The notes: generated from the sequence alone by a model not told the origin. A DNA stretch of 64,000 nt from Vibrio azureus (GCF_002849855.1 NZ_CP018616.1:1302001-1366000); one strand, 5' to 3'. Counted from the stretch's first letter, positions 43,048-51,461 are shown. Made by a program: numbers and translations.

Positions 43048-44569
43048 CAGCTTCCCAAGCTTGTTTTTTCCTGTAAACAGTGGAGGGGCTTAGTTCAAGC
43101 ATGACGGCAGCGTTTAACACATTTCCATCACAAAAAGCGATGGCATTTTGAATTGCTTCTCGTTCAACGGCCCACATTGGACGTATAGAACCATCATTGT
43201 TGAAATAGGGGGATCCCGCTGAAACATGATTATGCGAATTATAAGCATGAGAGGTTAATGGTGTTGTCGAGGAAATGCTCTCGACATTATGACTATCAGC
43301 ACTAACTTCTCCAGAGTTTTGTGATGTCTCGGAAGAGACATGCTTTATATTCTCTTGGCTATAGGCATTATTTTGGTTTTGGCCATTGCTTTCGCTAGAC
43401 TTCTTACTTAATTGAGGTGGTAGGTGGTCTGCGGTAATTTTATCATCATTGTTCAGAACCACGATATTTCGGATGATATTTTGCAATTCACGAACATTTC
43501 CGGGCCAATGATAGTGTTTAATGATTTTTTGTGCATCTCGATCGATGTCAGTAAACTTCTTTTTGTCCTGTTTGGCGTAGGTTGATAAGAAATGACTGGC
43601 TAGCATGACAATGTCATCGCCTCTTTCATGAAGAGGAGGCATATAAATTGGGATAACATGAACACGATAGTAGAGATCTTCTCTGAACCTGCCTTTTTCT
43701 ACCTCGGTCATTGGTTCTCTGTTGGTTGCACTGATGATACGGACATCGACCTTCATTTCTTTTGTTGCACCGAGTGGGGTATAGGTGCCTGTTTGTAAAA
43801 ATCGGAGCAATTTTTTCTGCATTTCCAGCTCCATCTCACAAAGTTCATCAAGGAACAGAGTTCCTCCATGAGCGAGAGTAGCAGCACCTTTTCTATCTGT
43901 AGTGGCGCCAGTAAAAGCGCCTTTTACATGGCCGAAGATTTCGCTTTCCATTAGATCCCGAGGAATAGCACCACAATTTATTGCAATAAATGGCTTATCC
44001 CTTCGTTCACTTTGTTGGTGAATCGCTTCAGCACAGACTTCTTTACCAGTACCACTTTCACCGACGATAAAAACACTGGCTGATGTGGGTGCAACAGAGT
44101 CAATGGTTTTGTAGACAGCTTGCATGGGTAAACTTGCACCAATGAAGCCATGGTAGTGATGACGGTCAAAAGTAGATTGAATATTTTCAACGAGACTTTC
44201 TAGCTTGGAGCGCTTGAGGTGCAGTGAGACAGATGTTTTGAGGCGATCAGCATTAATTGGCTTCTCTAAAAAATCTTCAGCGCCTTTATGTATAAGGTTT
44301 ACCGCTAAATCAACGCTACCGTGTGCCGTTGCAATAATCACAGAAGTTACAATGTTATGATCCGCGATCCAGTCAAGGACTTCCTCTCCGGACATATCAG
44401 GTAGTTTCAGATCGAGAATAACAAGCTGAGGCCTGTTTTTCTCAATAAAACTTATAGCTTCACGTCCAGTTTCAACATGAAAAATGTCGTAAGGTTCGTC
44501 CTTGACGTACTGTTTGTATAATATTGCTAGCGAGGTAGAGTCTTCTACCAGTAAAACCCTAGGCTTCAT
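43031..44569 (-). CDS. sypG: SypG-like sigma-54-dependent response regulator
   Basis: A 512-residue NtrC-type activator. The receiver domain (1-115) has the phosphoacceptor Asp53 (VILDLKLPDMSG), the same number as the key Asp of V. fischeri SypG. The AAA+ domain has Walker A GESGTGKE (170-177), the sigma-54 contact motif GAFTGA (217-222) and Walker B TLFLDELCEM. A poorly conserved linker rich in S, N and H precedes a Fis-type HTH (about 466-512, ending LELSPSTVYRKKQAW). Once phosphorylated, probably through the Hpt protein encoded upstream, it should activate the sigma-54-like promoters found before sypA, sypI and others. Confidence 0.9.
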   Translation of the reverse strand: MKPRVLLVEDSTSLAILYKQYVKDEPYDIFHVETGREAISFIEKNRPQLVILDLKLPDMSGEEVLDWIADHNIVTSVIIATAHGSVDLAVNLIHKGAEDFLEKPINADRLKTSVSLHLKRSKLESLVENIQSTFDRHHYHGFIGASLPMQAVYKTIDSVAPTSASVFIVGESGTGKEVCAEAIHQQSERRDKPFIAINCGAIPRDLMESEIFGHVKGAFTGATTDRKGAATLAHGGTLFLDELCEMELEMQKKLLRFLQTGTYTPLGATKEMKVDVRIISATNREPMTEVEKGRFREDLYYRVHVIPIYMPPLHERGDDIVMLASHFLSTYAKQDKKKFTDIDRDAQKIIKHYHWPGNVRELQNIIRNIVVLNNDDKITADHLPPQLSKKSSESNGQNQNNAYSQENIKHVSSETSQNSGEVSADSHNVESISSTTPLTSHAYNSHNHVSAGSPYFNNDGSIRPMWAVEREAIQNAIAFCDGNVLNAAVMLELSPSTVYRKKQAWEADEADI

Positions 44570-44676
44570 AGAATAATTCCCAACCTTGATTTCATGGTGC
44601 GATAAGTGATAAAAAACAATTTATAAAAAAAGATAATTTTATTACCAAAACGAAACAGAAAAAGCTGATTTTTACA

Positions 44677-44691
44677 TTCTCATTTTGAGAA
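44677..44691. promoter_or_regulatory. Palindromic double SypG-like site before sypG
   Basis: TTCTCATTTTGAGAA is a perfect palindrome in its arms, so it fits TTCTCA-N3-TG on both strands. It lies in the 207-bp gap between the Hpt gene and sypG. No sigma-54 -24/-12 element is visible beside it. Confidence 0.55.
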
Positions 44692-44776
44692 CGATGATAC
44701 TTAAGTATTAGCACACTTGACGAAAGGTGCAGAAAAAATGAGGCTTTTGAGCGCATTAAATCTTATTACGTATGAG

Positions 44777-45160
44777 TTATTCATTAAAGCCTTGCTCTTT
44801 TCGTCTGTTTAAAGCTTCAAATGAACGCTGTGCTAGCTGAGGTAACGAGCTACAAAGCTCCCAGGCTTCTTGTTCTTTTCCTTCCATACAGAATGTTTCA
44901 ATTGCTCTTGCATGACGTGACAGTTTTCGATTACCTAAAGCAAGTGATGAACTTCCTAGTGTATGAGCCTCGAACTCAAGTGTATCGAGATCTTGTTGTA
45001 TCATAGCTTCTGTAATTTTTTTGACTCGTACACTTGACTCTTCTAGATAATGGTCGATGAGTGTCGGCATAACCTCCGCACATGTGTCTTTAATCATTTG
45101 CTGAATAATGGTTTCGTCAACCAGTTCATGTTCAGTGGGAGTTCGGCGATGATCTTCCAT
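44777..45160 (-). CDS. Stand-alone Hpt-domain phosphotransfer protein
   Basis: A 127-residue all-helical protein. The Hpt motif is LEFEAHTLGSSSLALG with the phosphorylatable His66. It has no kinase, receiver or membrane part. It occupies the position of sypE-sypF in V. fischeri, where SypF is a hybrid kinase whose Hpt domain alone is sufficient to pass signals from the kinase RscS to SypG. This protein probably does that job for a hybrid kinase encoded elsewhere. It follows sypD by 8 nt (AGGAG ribosome site); a 207-bp gap separates it from sypG. Confidence 0.85.
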   Translation of the reverse strand: MEDHRRTPTEHELVDETIIQQMIKDTCAEVMPTLIDHYLEESSVRVKKITEAMIQQDLDTLEFEAHTLGSSSLALGNRKLSRHARAIETFCMEGKEQEAWELCSSLPQLAQRSFEALNRRKEQGFNE

Positions 45161-45168
45161 ATGAGCTC

Positions 45169-45852
45169 CTAAATGGTAAACAGATCGCTGTTCTTAATGT
45201 AGTGACATAAATATTGTTTCAGTCTCTTCGGGAAGAATCGGGTTTCTTCAAGAGAATTTAGCAGTTCAACTTGCAATGACTCTGTATGCTTCATATTAAG
45301 AATAGCACCAGTCAAGTTTGCGTTGCATGATGCTAAATGAGACTTTGCTTGCTCGAGCTGTTTTGTCGTTGTTGAACCATAGCTTGCAACGAGAATTGTT
45401 GCATCACAAACACCAGCGATAACTTGTGCTGGAATATTTTTTTTATTAAGTCGCAATAATGGGGAAGTATCGATAATGACTCTATCAAACTCCTCTAGCC
45501 ATTGGGAAAGCGCCTTGCTCAACATGGTCGGATCACGGTAAGCAAGCTGTGTACTTGTTTGAACTGGTGCAGGAAGCCCCATCAACGTTTGATGCATATT
45601 TTGGCGAATGATCAACTGGCCTTCACCTTCTTGTATCGAGCTGTTCAAAGCTGTAAATGCAGGCTTAAATAAATTTAAATCCACATAAAGTGTTTTGTGG
45701 CCAGCTAGTATCCAACGCTCAGCGAGAGCAGATGCGATGGAAGTGACGCCTTCTTCAGATTGGCAACCAACTATGCATATTGACCGAAACCCATGGATTT
45801 CGTTCTGTAAATATATTTGTTCTATTTCGGCATGTGTGGCTGGAATACTCAT
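45169..45852 (-). CDS. sypD: SypD-like BY-kinase/ParA-fold protein with altered Walker A
   Basis: A 227-residue cytoplasmic protein of the CpsD/CapB-MinD fold that should work with the SypO co-polymerase. Walker A reads GCQSEEGVTSIA: the usual GEGK[ST] lysine is valine. Walker A' appears as LYVDLNLFKP and Walker B as RVIIDTSPLL. The C-terminus (ending LFTI) has no tyrosine cluster. ATP-dependent autokinase activity is therefore doubtful; it may be a structural partner. It could also be that this variant is normal for SypD-type proteins. One-base overlap (TAATG) with sypC. Confidence 0.78.
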   Translation of the reverse strand: MSIPATHAEIEQIYLQNEIHGFRSICIVGCQSEEGVTSIASALAERWILAGHKTLYVDLNLFKPAFTALNSSIQEGEGQLIIRQNMHQTLMGLPAPVQTSTQLAYRDPTMLSKALSQWLEEFDRVIIDTSPLLRLNKKNIPAQVIAGVCDATILVASYGSTTTKQLEQAKSHLASCNANLTGAILNMKHTESLQVELLNSLEETRFFPKRLKQYLCHYIKNSDLFTI

Positions 45853-47954
45853 TAAAGTGCTCCAATCAAAACAATGGTGGTTGTCAATTGTAAGATGTCT
45901 CTTAAACCTGCACGCGCTTTCTCAAGGAAGCTATCTTCTCTGTTCGGGATATATATGGTATCACCAGCTCTAATGACAGGAAGATCGTAGATGTTTGCTG
46001 TCCTACTAAAATCTACAAGGTTGAATGTTCTAGCTTGTCCCTGACAACAAGACATATTAACCACACTAATTTTTTCTAAATAAGCATTATTCGTAGGTCC
46101 ACCAGCTTCAGCTAAAAGATCGAGAATCGTCATATTATCATTGAAGGAGTAACGGCCAGGTGACTTCACTTCTCCGAGAACACGAATCGTGGATTCCTTG
46201 GAGCGATCAAGCCAATTCTTATCTTTTTCTGGAATATAAATGGTATCACCAGGCTTGACTTTTGGAAGTATCGACTCATCACCTGTTTCAAAATACAAAG
46301 ATAAATTAAGCTTACTGACCTTAGCGTAGCCTAAACCCCGATGGGTGACGCGTATATTATGGATGTCAGCCAGACCTGTTGGGCCATCTGCTGCAGATAA
46401 GATGTCTAGAAAATGCATATCTTCAGTAAATTTATATCTACCAGGTGCATTGATCTGACCAAACAAATATATAGAAGAATCTGAGCTTTGATTTAGCCAT
46501 TGAGACTTGTCTCCAGCGGCGATAGAAAGTGTTGATGGGACTCTAATTATCGCTCCGTTTTTAATTTTTGGTAGTTTGGAATGAGGGGACCCCATTTTAA
46601 GAAACTTATCTAGGTTAAATAATACTCTCTTACCATTGAGTGAAACTTCAATACTGGTGGTATCTGCATCTTTAGTCGGGCCTCCGACATGGGCTAATAA
46701 ATCAATCAGGTCCATTTGATTAGACCATTCAATTCTACCTGGTCGAGTGACAGAACCTATTATAGCAACCGTTCTGTGTGAGGCCGTATTCAACCAAGAT
46801 TTCGTCTCAAAGTCCTCTTTTTCTGGTATGAAAATCGAGTCTCCAGCTTCAATAATCGGTAATTTATTTTTGACAAATCCATTGGTGTAAGAGGGAAGAT
46901 CAAATTGTATAACTGAGCCATTCGCCTTTAAGATGCGAATTTTATCGGAATCAGCAAAACGTGTTGGGCCGCCTGCTTGTGCAAGAAGGTCCATAAGAGT
47001 GGCATTTTTTTTACCTTTGTAAGCGCCTGGAGCTGCTACTTCTCCCATAACATAAATTGTATTTGAGCCAGCGACCATTGAACTCTCTTGCTTAGGTATA
47101 AAAATCGTCGATCCCGGTAAAATGTCCGGCAATAAACTGTGATCACCTGTATCAAGGTAACGCTTTAAGTCAAAAGTTGTTGGGGCATTATCTGTAATGA
47201 TCCGAATATGTTCTACATTTGCAAAACGTGTTACTCCACCAGCTCGCATGAGAATATCGACTAGGGTATTGCTTTGTCTGAAGCTAAATGAACCAGGTGC
47301 ATTAACTTCCCCAAAAACTTTAATGGCAAGTGAGGAATTGGCACTGTCCCCTGAGTCCACCAATTTGGAGGCATCGAACTCTTGTTCTACATTACCAACG
47401 AGAGGAGAGGCAGGAACAAATAACACATCTAAAGAACGAAGTTGTGGCAACAGTGCATTATCACCACTGTCTAAGAAGCGTTTGTAGTTAAACTCTGTAT
47501 TTTTGGAACCTCTTTTCAATATTAATTTATTAAGTTGCGCCCCAGATCTGAGGCCGCCAGCTTCATGAATAAACATTTGTACATTTGACCCTGAAGGTAA
47601 GGTATATTCACCCGGTTTGGACACATATCCTTGCACAGAGACAAGTAACTGTTGCTGTTTGATGAAGACTCGGGCATTACTTACGTCACGGTAGATAGTA
47701 TTCAAACGGTCAATGATGACTTTTTCAAGTTGCTTTTCGTTATAACCTGCGATGAACACAGGGCCAATTTCGGGGAGTGTAATTCTTCCACGCTTGTCAA
47801 CTTGAAAACTTTGGTTCAAGGAGGATTCACCTGGGAGGTTAACTTGAATTAAGTCACCTACTTTTACTTCTTGCACCTCTGAGGCAAATAAAGGTGACAT
47901 TAATGGCAAGAGACATAAAAGAGCGAAGCTAATAAAGAGATGATAGGTTCTCAT
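45852..47954 (-). CDS. sypC: SypC-like outer-membrane polysaccharide export protein with six SLBB domains
   Basis: A 700-residue exported protein of the Wza/OPX group, which forms the outer-membrane exit channel. A signal peptide (ends LFAS) is followed by the Poly_export domain (VKVGDLIQVNLPGES to about 100), then six SLBB modules of G-x-[VI]-x-x-P-G-x-[YF] ... LLAxAGGPT type, more than the two usual in Wza. The C-terminus (RDILQLTTTIVLIGAL) could be an amphipathic barrel helix. No lipobox Cys is seen. ATG 47954 has AGGAG seven bases upstream; a start at 47972 that overlaps the sypB stop is possible. Confidence 0.85.
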   Translation of the reverse strand: MRTYHLFISFALLCLLPLMSPLFASEVQEVKVGDLIQVNLPGESSLNQSFQVDKRGRITLPEIGPVFIAGYNEKQLEKVIIDRLNTIYRDVSNARVFIKQQQLLVSVQGYVSKPGEYTLPSGSNVQMFIHEAGGLRSGAQLNKLILKRGSKNTEFNYKRFLDSGDNALLPQLRSLDVLFVPASPLVGNVEQEFDASKLVDSGDSANSSLAIKVFGEVNAPGSFSFRQSNTLVDILMRAGGVTRFANVEHIRIITDNAPTTFDLKRYLDTGDHSLLPDILPGSTIFIPKQESSMVAGSNTIYVMGEVAAPGAYKGKKNATLMDLLAQAGGPTRFADSDKIRILKANGSVIQFDLPSYTNGFVKNKLPIIEAGDSIFIPEKEDFETKSWLNTASHRTVAIIGSVTRPGRIEWSNQMDLIDLLAHVGGPTKDADTTSIEVSLNGKRVLFNLDKFLKMGSPHSKLPKIKNGAIIRVPSTLSIAAGDKSQWLNQSSDSSIYLFGQINAPGRYKFTEDMHFLDILSAADGPTGLADIHNIRVTHRGLGYAKVSKLNLSLYFETGDESILPKVKPGDTIYIPEKDKNWLDRSKESTIRVLGEVKSPGRYSFNDNMTILDLLAEAGGPTNNAYLEKISVVNMSCCQGQARTFNLVDFSRTANIYDLPVIRAGDTIYIPNREDSFLEKARAGLRDILQLTTTIVLIGAL

Positions 47955-47971
47955 ATTTTTACTCCTACTCA

Positions 47972-48799
47972 TTATGGTCTAGAGGAATTAACATCGAGTA
48001 CTTCGATGCTAACTCTTCTGTTGGATAAACGGGTTGCTTCAGAATTACCTTCGAAGAGTGGCAGGGCATCACCAACAGACTCGGTCGTGATACGTGCTTG
48101 TGCAATGCCAAAAATGTTGAGATAGCGCCTGACTTGCTCCGCACGGTCTTGAGCAAGCTTATTATTGTGTATAGGGTCGCCAGTAATGTCAGAATGACCT
48201 GTGATAACTAAGGAGAGACTAGGTTGACCACGCAAAATAAATGCGGCTTCAGCTAAATGCCCCATATACTTAGGATTTATTTCAGCTGAGTTAACAGCAA
48301 ACTGATTGTCAATGTTGAGAAGTTCATAAATGTTAGAGACGGTTTCTAAATCGCTTCGTAGTGAAGTAATGTCAGCAGGGGGAGTGCAAGAAATTTCACT
48401 CAGTACGTAATCGAGCTGCTGCTCTAGTTCATTAAGACGTTTGCGTTGTATCACTAAGTCATTAGCGGCATCGATAATGAGGCCACCCTCCAACTCGCGG
48501 GCGATTCTATTTTGTTTTTCTAATGCTTGTACGACAGCCGCGGGGAAACACCAACGAGCGCCTTCCGCTATTAAGGCGTCGAGCTGAAGTTTGGCCAATT
48601 GCCAATCGAAACGAAGGCCATGTTCTGGACCGAGAGGTTCATCTGGCATGACAGGTGAAAATTGATACTCATCCATTGAGATATCTTGAAAGCTTTCTGC
48701 CATGCCACCGTGACCTTTATCAGGATAACCTAAAGAGGAACACCCCATGATAGTGAGAACAAAAAACATCACAGACAACTGCCGAAATGTGTAGACCAT
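47972..48799 (-). CDS. sypB: SypB-like OmpA-family lipoprotein
   Basis: A 275-residue lipoprotein: the signal peptide ends in the lipobox TIMGC (Cys near residue 20), a helical middle region follows, and the C-terminal OmpA domain (about 170-270) has EINPKYMGHLAEAAFIL, VITGHSDITGDPIHNNKLAQDRAEQVRRYL and LSNRRVSIEVL. It probably ties the export apparatus to peptidoglycan. ATG 48799 has GGAGG five bases upstream and is preferred over 48811. Confidence 0.85.
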   Translation of the reverse strand: MVYTFRQLSVMFFVLTIMGCSSLGYPDKGHGGMAESFQDISMDEYQFSPVMPDEPLGPEHGLRFDWQLAKLQLDALIAEGARWCFPAAVVQALEKQNRIARELEGGLIIDAANDLVIQRKRLNELEQQLDYVLSEISCTPPADITSLRSDLETVSNIYELLNIDNQFAVNSAEINPKYMGHLAEAAFILRGQPSLSLVITGHSDITGDPIHNNKLAQDRAEQVRRYLNIFGIAQARITTESVGDALPLFEGNSEATRLSNRRVSIEVLDVNSSRP

Positions 48800-48825
48800 G
48801 CTAACCTCCATGTTAACTGGTTTAG

Positions 48826-49146
48826 TTATAATCCTTTTGAATTTACCGGAATTGCATGATTGATACGCAGTAGGCTCATAATTTCTAAAGGTTGTCCTGA
48901 GACATTCTCAATGCACATACTGCGTTCTCGCTCAACAAGACGTTTATATAAATAAACAATGGCACCAATACCAGAAGAATCAAGAAATTGAACATGCTCC
49001 ATGTTAATTTCAACTTGTTTGTGTGCATCATTGTGAATCACTTCATCGATATAGTGTTGAGCTTGACGACATCCTTTCGCATCTAAATCACCGTAAAACT
49101 CAATGGCTAGATGGTCTTTATCTATCTCTAATTTACGTAGTTCCAT
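48826..49146 (-). CDS. sypA: SypA-like STAS-domain regulator
   Basis: A 106-residue single STAS domain of the anti-anti-sigma type: IEFYGDLDAKGCRQAQHYI, VEINMEHVQFLDSSGIGAIVYLYKRL. The phosphorylatable serine is in DSSGIG (Ser57 or Ser58; V. fischeri SypA uses Ser56). In V. fischeri unphosphorylated SypA promotes biofilm and SypE switches its phosphorylation; no sypE is present in this locus. First gene of the locus, preceded by a sigma-54-like promoter and SypG-like site. Confidence 0.88.
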   Translation of the reverse strand: MELRKLEIDKDHLAIEFYGDLDAKGCRQAQHYIDEVIHNDAHKQVEINMEHVQFLDSSGIGAIVYLYKRLVERERSMCIENVSGQPLEIMSLLRINHAIPVNSKGL

Positions 49147-49464
49147 GGTGTACTCTCTGACAGTGACATAACCTTATTATTCATCAGCATGTTGTATGCC
49201 AACTTGCCGACCAATATAAGCTAATGTTTTAAAATGTTTTTTTGTTGTCACATGAGGCTTAAATAGAGTTTTTGCAAAATGAGAATCATATAGATGGGCA
49301 GAAAGAATAATTTATAAACTTTAATTTGTTCTAAAAATGGTGCAACTATGGGCTTACATGTTCTAGACAGTATGAGTTCTGCCCAAATTTATGTGCTCCA
49401 TGTTGCTTGCGGAAAATAAACAAGGTTTAAATGTTTTTATACTCAATTGTTCAGGTAATAAACC
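49147..49464. other. Divergent intergenic region, sypA / DNA ligase
   Basis: 318 bp without a gene. The left half holds the sypA promoter and enhancer (49186-49285); the right half is AT-rich and should carry the ligase promoter. Nothing else is seen. Confidence 0.6.
49186..49285 (-). promoter_or_regulatory. Sigma-54 promoter and SypG-like enhancer upstream of sypA
   Basis: Minus strand TGGCATACAACATGCT (49186-49201) has GG and GC 12 nt apart. TTCTCATTTTGC (minus strand of 49274-49285) fits TTCTCA-N3-TG and lies 73 bp upstream, nearly the same distance as at sypI. Confidence 0.7.
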
Positions 49465-50307
49465 ATGCCACTAAAAATGTCTTTAATAGCTTTGTCTATT
49501 TTAAGTTCCGCACAACTGCAAGCGAATAGCGACTCTAAGCCACCTATCATTTTGGCCAAGAGTTACCATAAAGAGATTAATATTTCCCAGTACTGGTATA
49601 GTGAAAAGCTAGATGGCATCCGAGCTTATTGGACTGGTAGTGAATTAGTGACGCGACATGGTAATCGTATTTACTCTCCTGATTGGTTTACTGAAGGGTT
49701 ACCAAATTACCCTTTAGATGGTGAATTATGGGCCGGGCGAGGATTGTTTCATCTGGTACAACAAACGGTGTTAGATAAGAAACCAGTGGATAAGGCATGG
49801 CAAAGTATTACCTTTATGGTCTTTGATACACCACATATCGATGGAGATTATCAGAAACGTTATTTGCATATTAAGAGACTCGTTGCTGCGAGCCGACTCG
49901 CTCACCTTGACTACGTGAAACATTATCCAATATCAAATGAAGCCAATCTTTCCGCGCGTTTAGAACAAATTACGGCGTCTAACGGGGAAGGAATCATGCT
50001 AAGAAAAACGTCAAGTCTGTATGTTCCGGGCCGAGGGGCTGATTTGCTCAAACTGAAGCGTTTTCAGGACGATGAAGCTATTGTCATTGGATATAAAACT
50101 GGTGAGGGGCGTTTACAGGGCATAATGGGGTCATTACTTGTGAAGTTGAAAGATGGAACGGAGTTTTATATTGGTAGTGGTTTTAGTGATGAAGTAAGAC
50201 GTCTGCCGCCTAAGTTAGGGGCGACGATTACGTTTCGCTTTAATGGATATACACAGAATGGTAAGCCAAGATTTGCCCGGTTTGTTCGGGAAAGACTCGA
50301 CAAGTAA
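49465..50307 (+). CDS. Periplasmic ATP-dependent DNA ligase (LigE-type)
   Basis: A 280-residue minimal DNA ligase with a signal peptide (ends LQA-N), as known for Vibrio and Haemophilus periplasmic ligases. Motif I is EKLDGIRAYW with catalytic Lys48; motif III-like LDGELWAG, motif IV EGIMLRKTSS and motif V DLLKLKRF follow, then an OB domain. It joins nicks using ATP; a role with DNA uptake or biofilm DNA in the periplasm has been proposed for the group. Single gene, unrelated in function to its neighbours. Confidence 0.9.
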   Translation: MPLKMSLIALSILSSAQLQANSDSKPPIILAKSYHKEINISQYWYSEKLDGIRAYWTGSELVTRHGNRIYSPDWFTEGLPNYPLDGELWAGRGLFHLVQQTVLDKKPVDKAWQSITFMVFDTPHIDGDYQKRYLHIKRLVAASRLAHLDYVKHYPISNEANLSARLEQITASNGEGIMLRKTSSLYVPGRGADLLKLKRFQDDEAIVIGYKTGEGRLQGIMGSLLVKLKDGTEFYIGSGFSDEVRRLPPKLGATITFRFNGYTQNGKPRFARFVRERLDK

Positions 50308-50390
50308 CAAGGGTTTTTAGACTCATGTAACCACAAAATACGGTGATAAGCGAGAAGGCATTAGCTCAGAACATTGCCACGCCTGAGAGC

Positions 50391-50436
50391 TAAGGGTATC
50401 TCGCTGAACACAGTAACTTGAGGTTACTTGGGTATA
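50391..50436. repeat. Dispersed palindrome overlapping a gene's 3' end
   Basis: AAGGGTATCTCGCTGAACAC then AGTAACTTGAGGTTACTTGG and GTATACC. On the minus strand GGTATACCCAAGTAA encodes the last residues (G-I-P-K, stop) of the DUF3080 protein. Confidence 0.75.
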
Positions 50437-51461
50437 CCTATACCACATTCTTTGAACAATCGTTGCCAAAATTGGGCATGCTTTAAAGTGGCTTGCCTGA
50501 ATTGCTGATGAGTCTGGCTGAGGTTGTAACGACCTTCTAGCAGAGAAATGCGCTTTTCTATCATATCTATTCCATCACTCAGCTCCCAATAAGTACTATC
50601 AAGGTATGCTAAGTAAGGTTGTATTTCTTTCACATAAATAGAATTGAACACATTATTAAGATAAAGGAAGCGTGTTTTGTCACGTTTAGGTTGGCAAAAA
50701 ATCAACGGTCTATTCGTTTCTAACATATTTGTAGTGTGTTCAAGCCATAGCGACGAACTTTGCAGAGAGTAATAGAGTTTGCCTATTAAGCGTGATTTTT
50801 CAAAGTGTTCTTGAAACTCGACAATATTGTCTTCAGGCAGTTGTGATGTTTTAAAAACAGGAGTCTGGTAGTAGGATTTTAGTGTGTTTAAGCCCTGTTT
50901 TATGAGCATGGTATCCACATCTCCTTCGAGAACTAGCCATTGAGAAGCCGTTAGTTGCTTTCGCATTGAAACGCTTGTGAAAACTAAATTATCGAGATGA
51001 ATGCTGAGATGTTGCCATTTTTGTTGATTCAACTCAGTTAACGTATTTCTATCTTGCTCACTTATACCGGGCTCTGAGAGACAGGAGTTTAAGATTTTCA
51101 ACAGGTTAATTTGGTATTCAAAGTCGTAAAACGCATCTTGAACTTTTCCTAATTGGCTATTTTTCTGAGCGACTAAATCGAAAAGTCCACATTGACGAAG
51201 CTGATAGCTTTCCAGTAAACCTAACGACAGACGGGGTAATGGTTGGTAAAGAGAGCGTTTGGGTGGAATGGTCACTGCCGATGGTTCGTCAATAGATGAA
51301 TAAGGGACCTCAAGCACATTAGATAGCCTCTGATGGTACTTTTCAAAATCTCTTTCTTTTGCCGTAGAGCTGGAATCGCAGCCGCTCAAAAAAATTATCA
51401 CAAGTAAAAGGAAAGAGATAAAACGGAGTCTTGCAGCAGGCTGTTTTAGATGCCTAATCAA
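50424..51461 (-). CDS. DUF3080-family lipoprotein
   Basis: A 345-residue predicted lipoprotein: a membrane signal of about 25 residues ends in the lipobox LSGC (Cys28), and the rest is a mostly helical soluble domain (RDFEKYHQRLSNVLEVPYSSI, LLESYQLRQCGLFDLVAQKNSQLGKVQ), the signature of DUF3080 proteins of gamma-proteobacteria. Function unknown. The last residues IPK and the stop are encoded by a copy of the dispersed repeat, so the native C-terminus may have been altered. Confidence 0.82.
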   Translation of the reverse strand: MIRHLKQPAARLRFISFLLLVIIFLSGCDSSSTAKERDFEKYHQRLSNVLEVPYSSIDEPSAVTIPPKRSLYQPLPRLSLGLLESYQLRQCGLFDLVAQKNSQLGKVQDAFYDFEYQINLLKILNSCLSEPGISEQDRNTLTELNQQKWQHLSIHLDNLVFTSVSMRKQLTASQWLVLEGDVDTMLIKQGLNTLKSYYQTPVFKTSQLPEDNIVEFQEHFEKSRLIGKLYYSLQSSSLWLEHTTNMLETNRPLIFCQPKRDKTRFLYLNNVFNSIYVKEIQPYLAYLDSTYWELSDGIDMIEKRISLLEGRYNLSQTHQQFRQATLKHAQFWQRLFKECGIGIPK

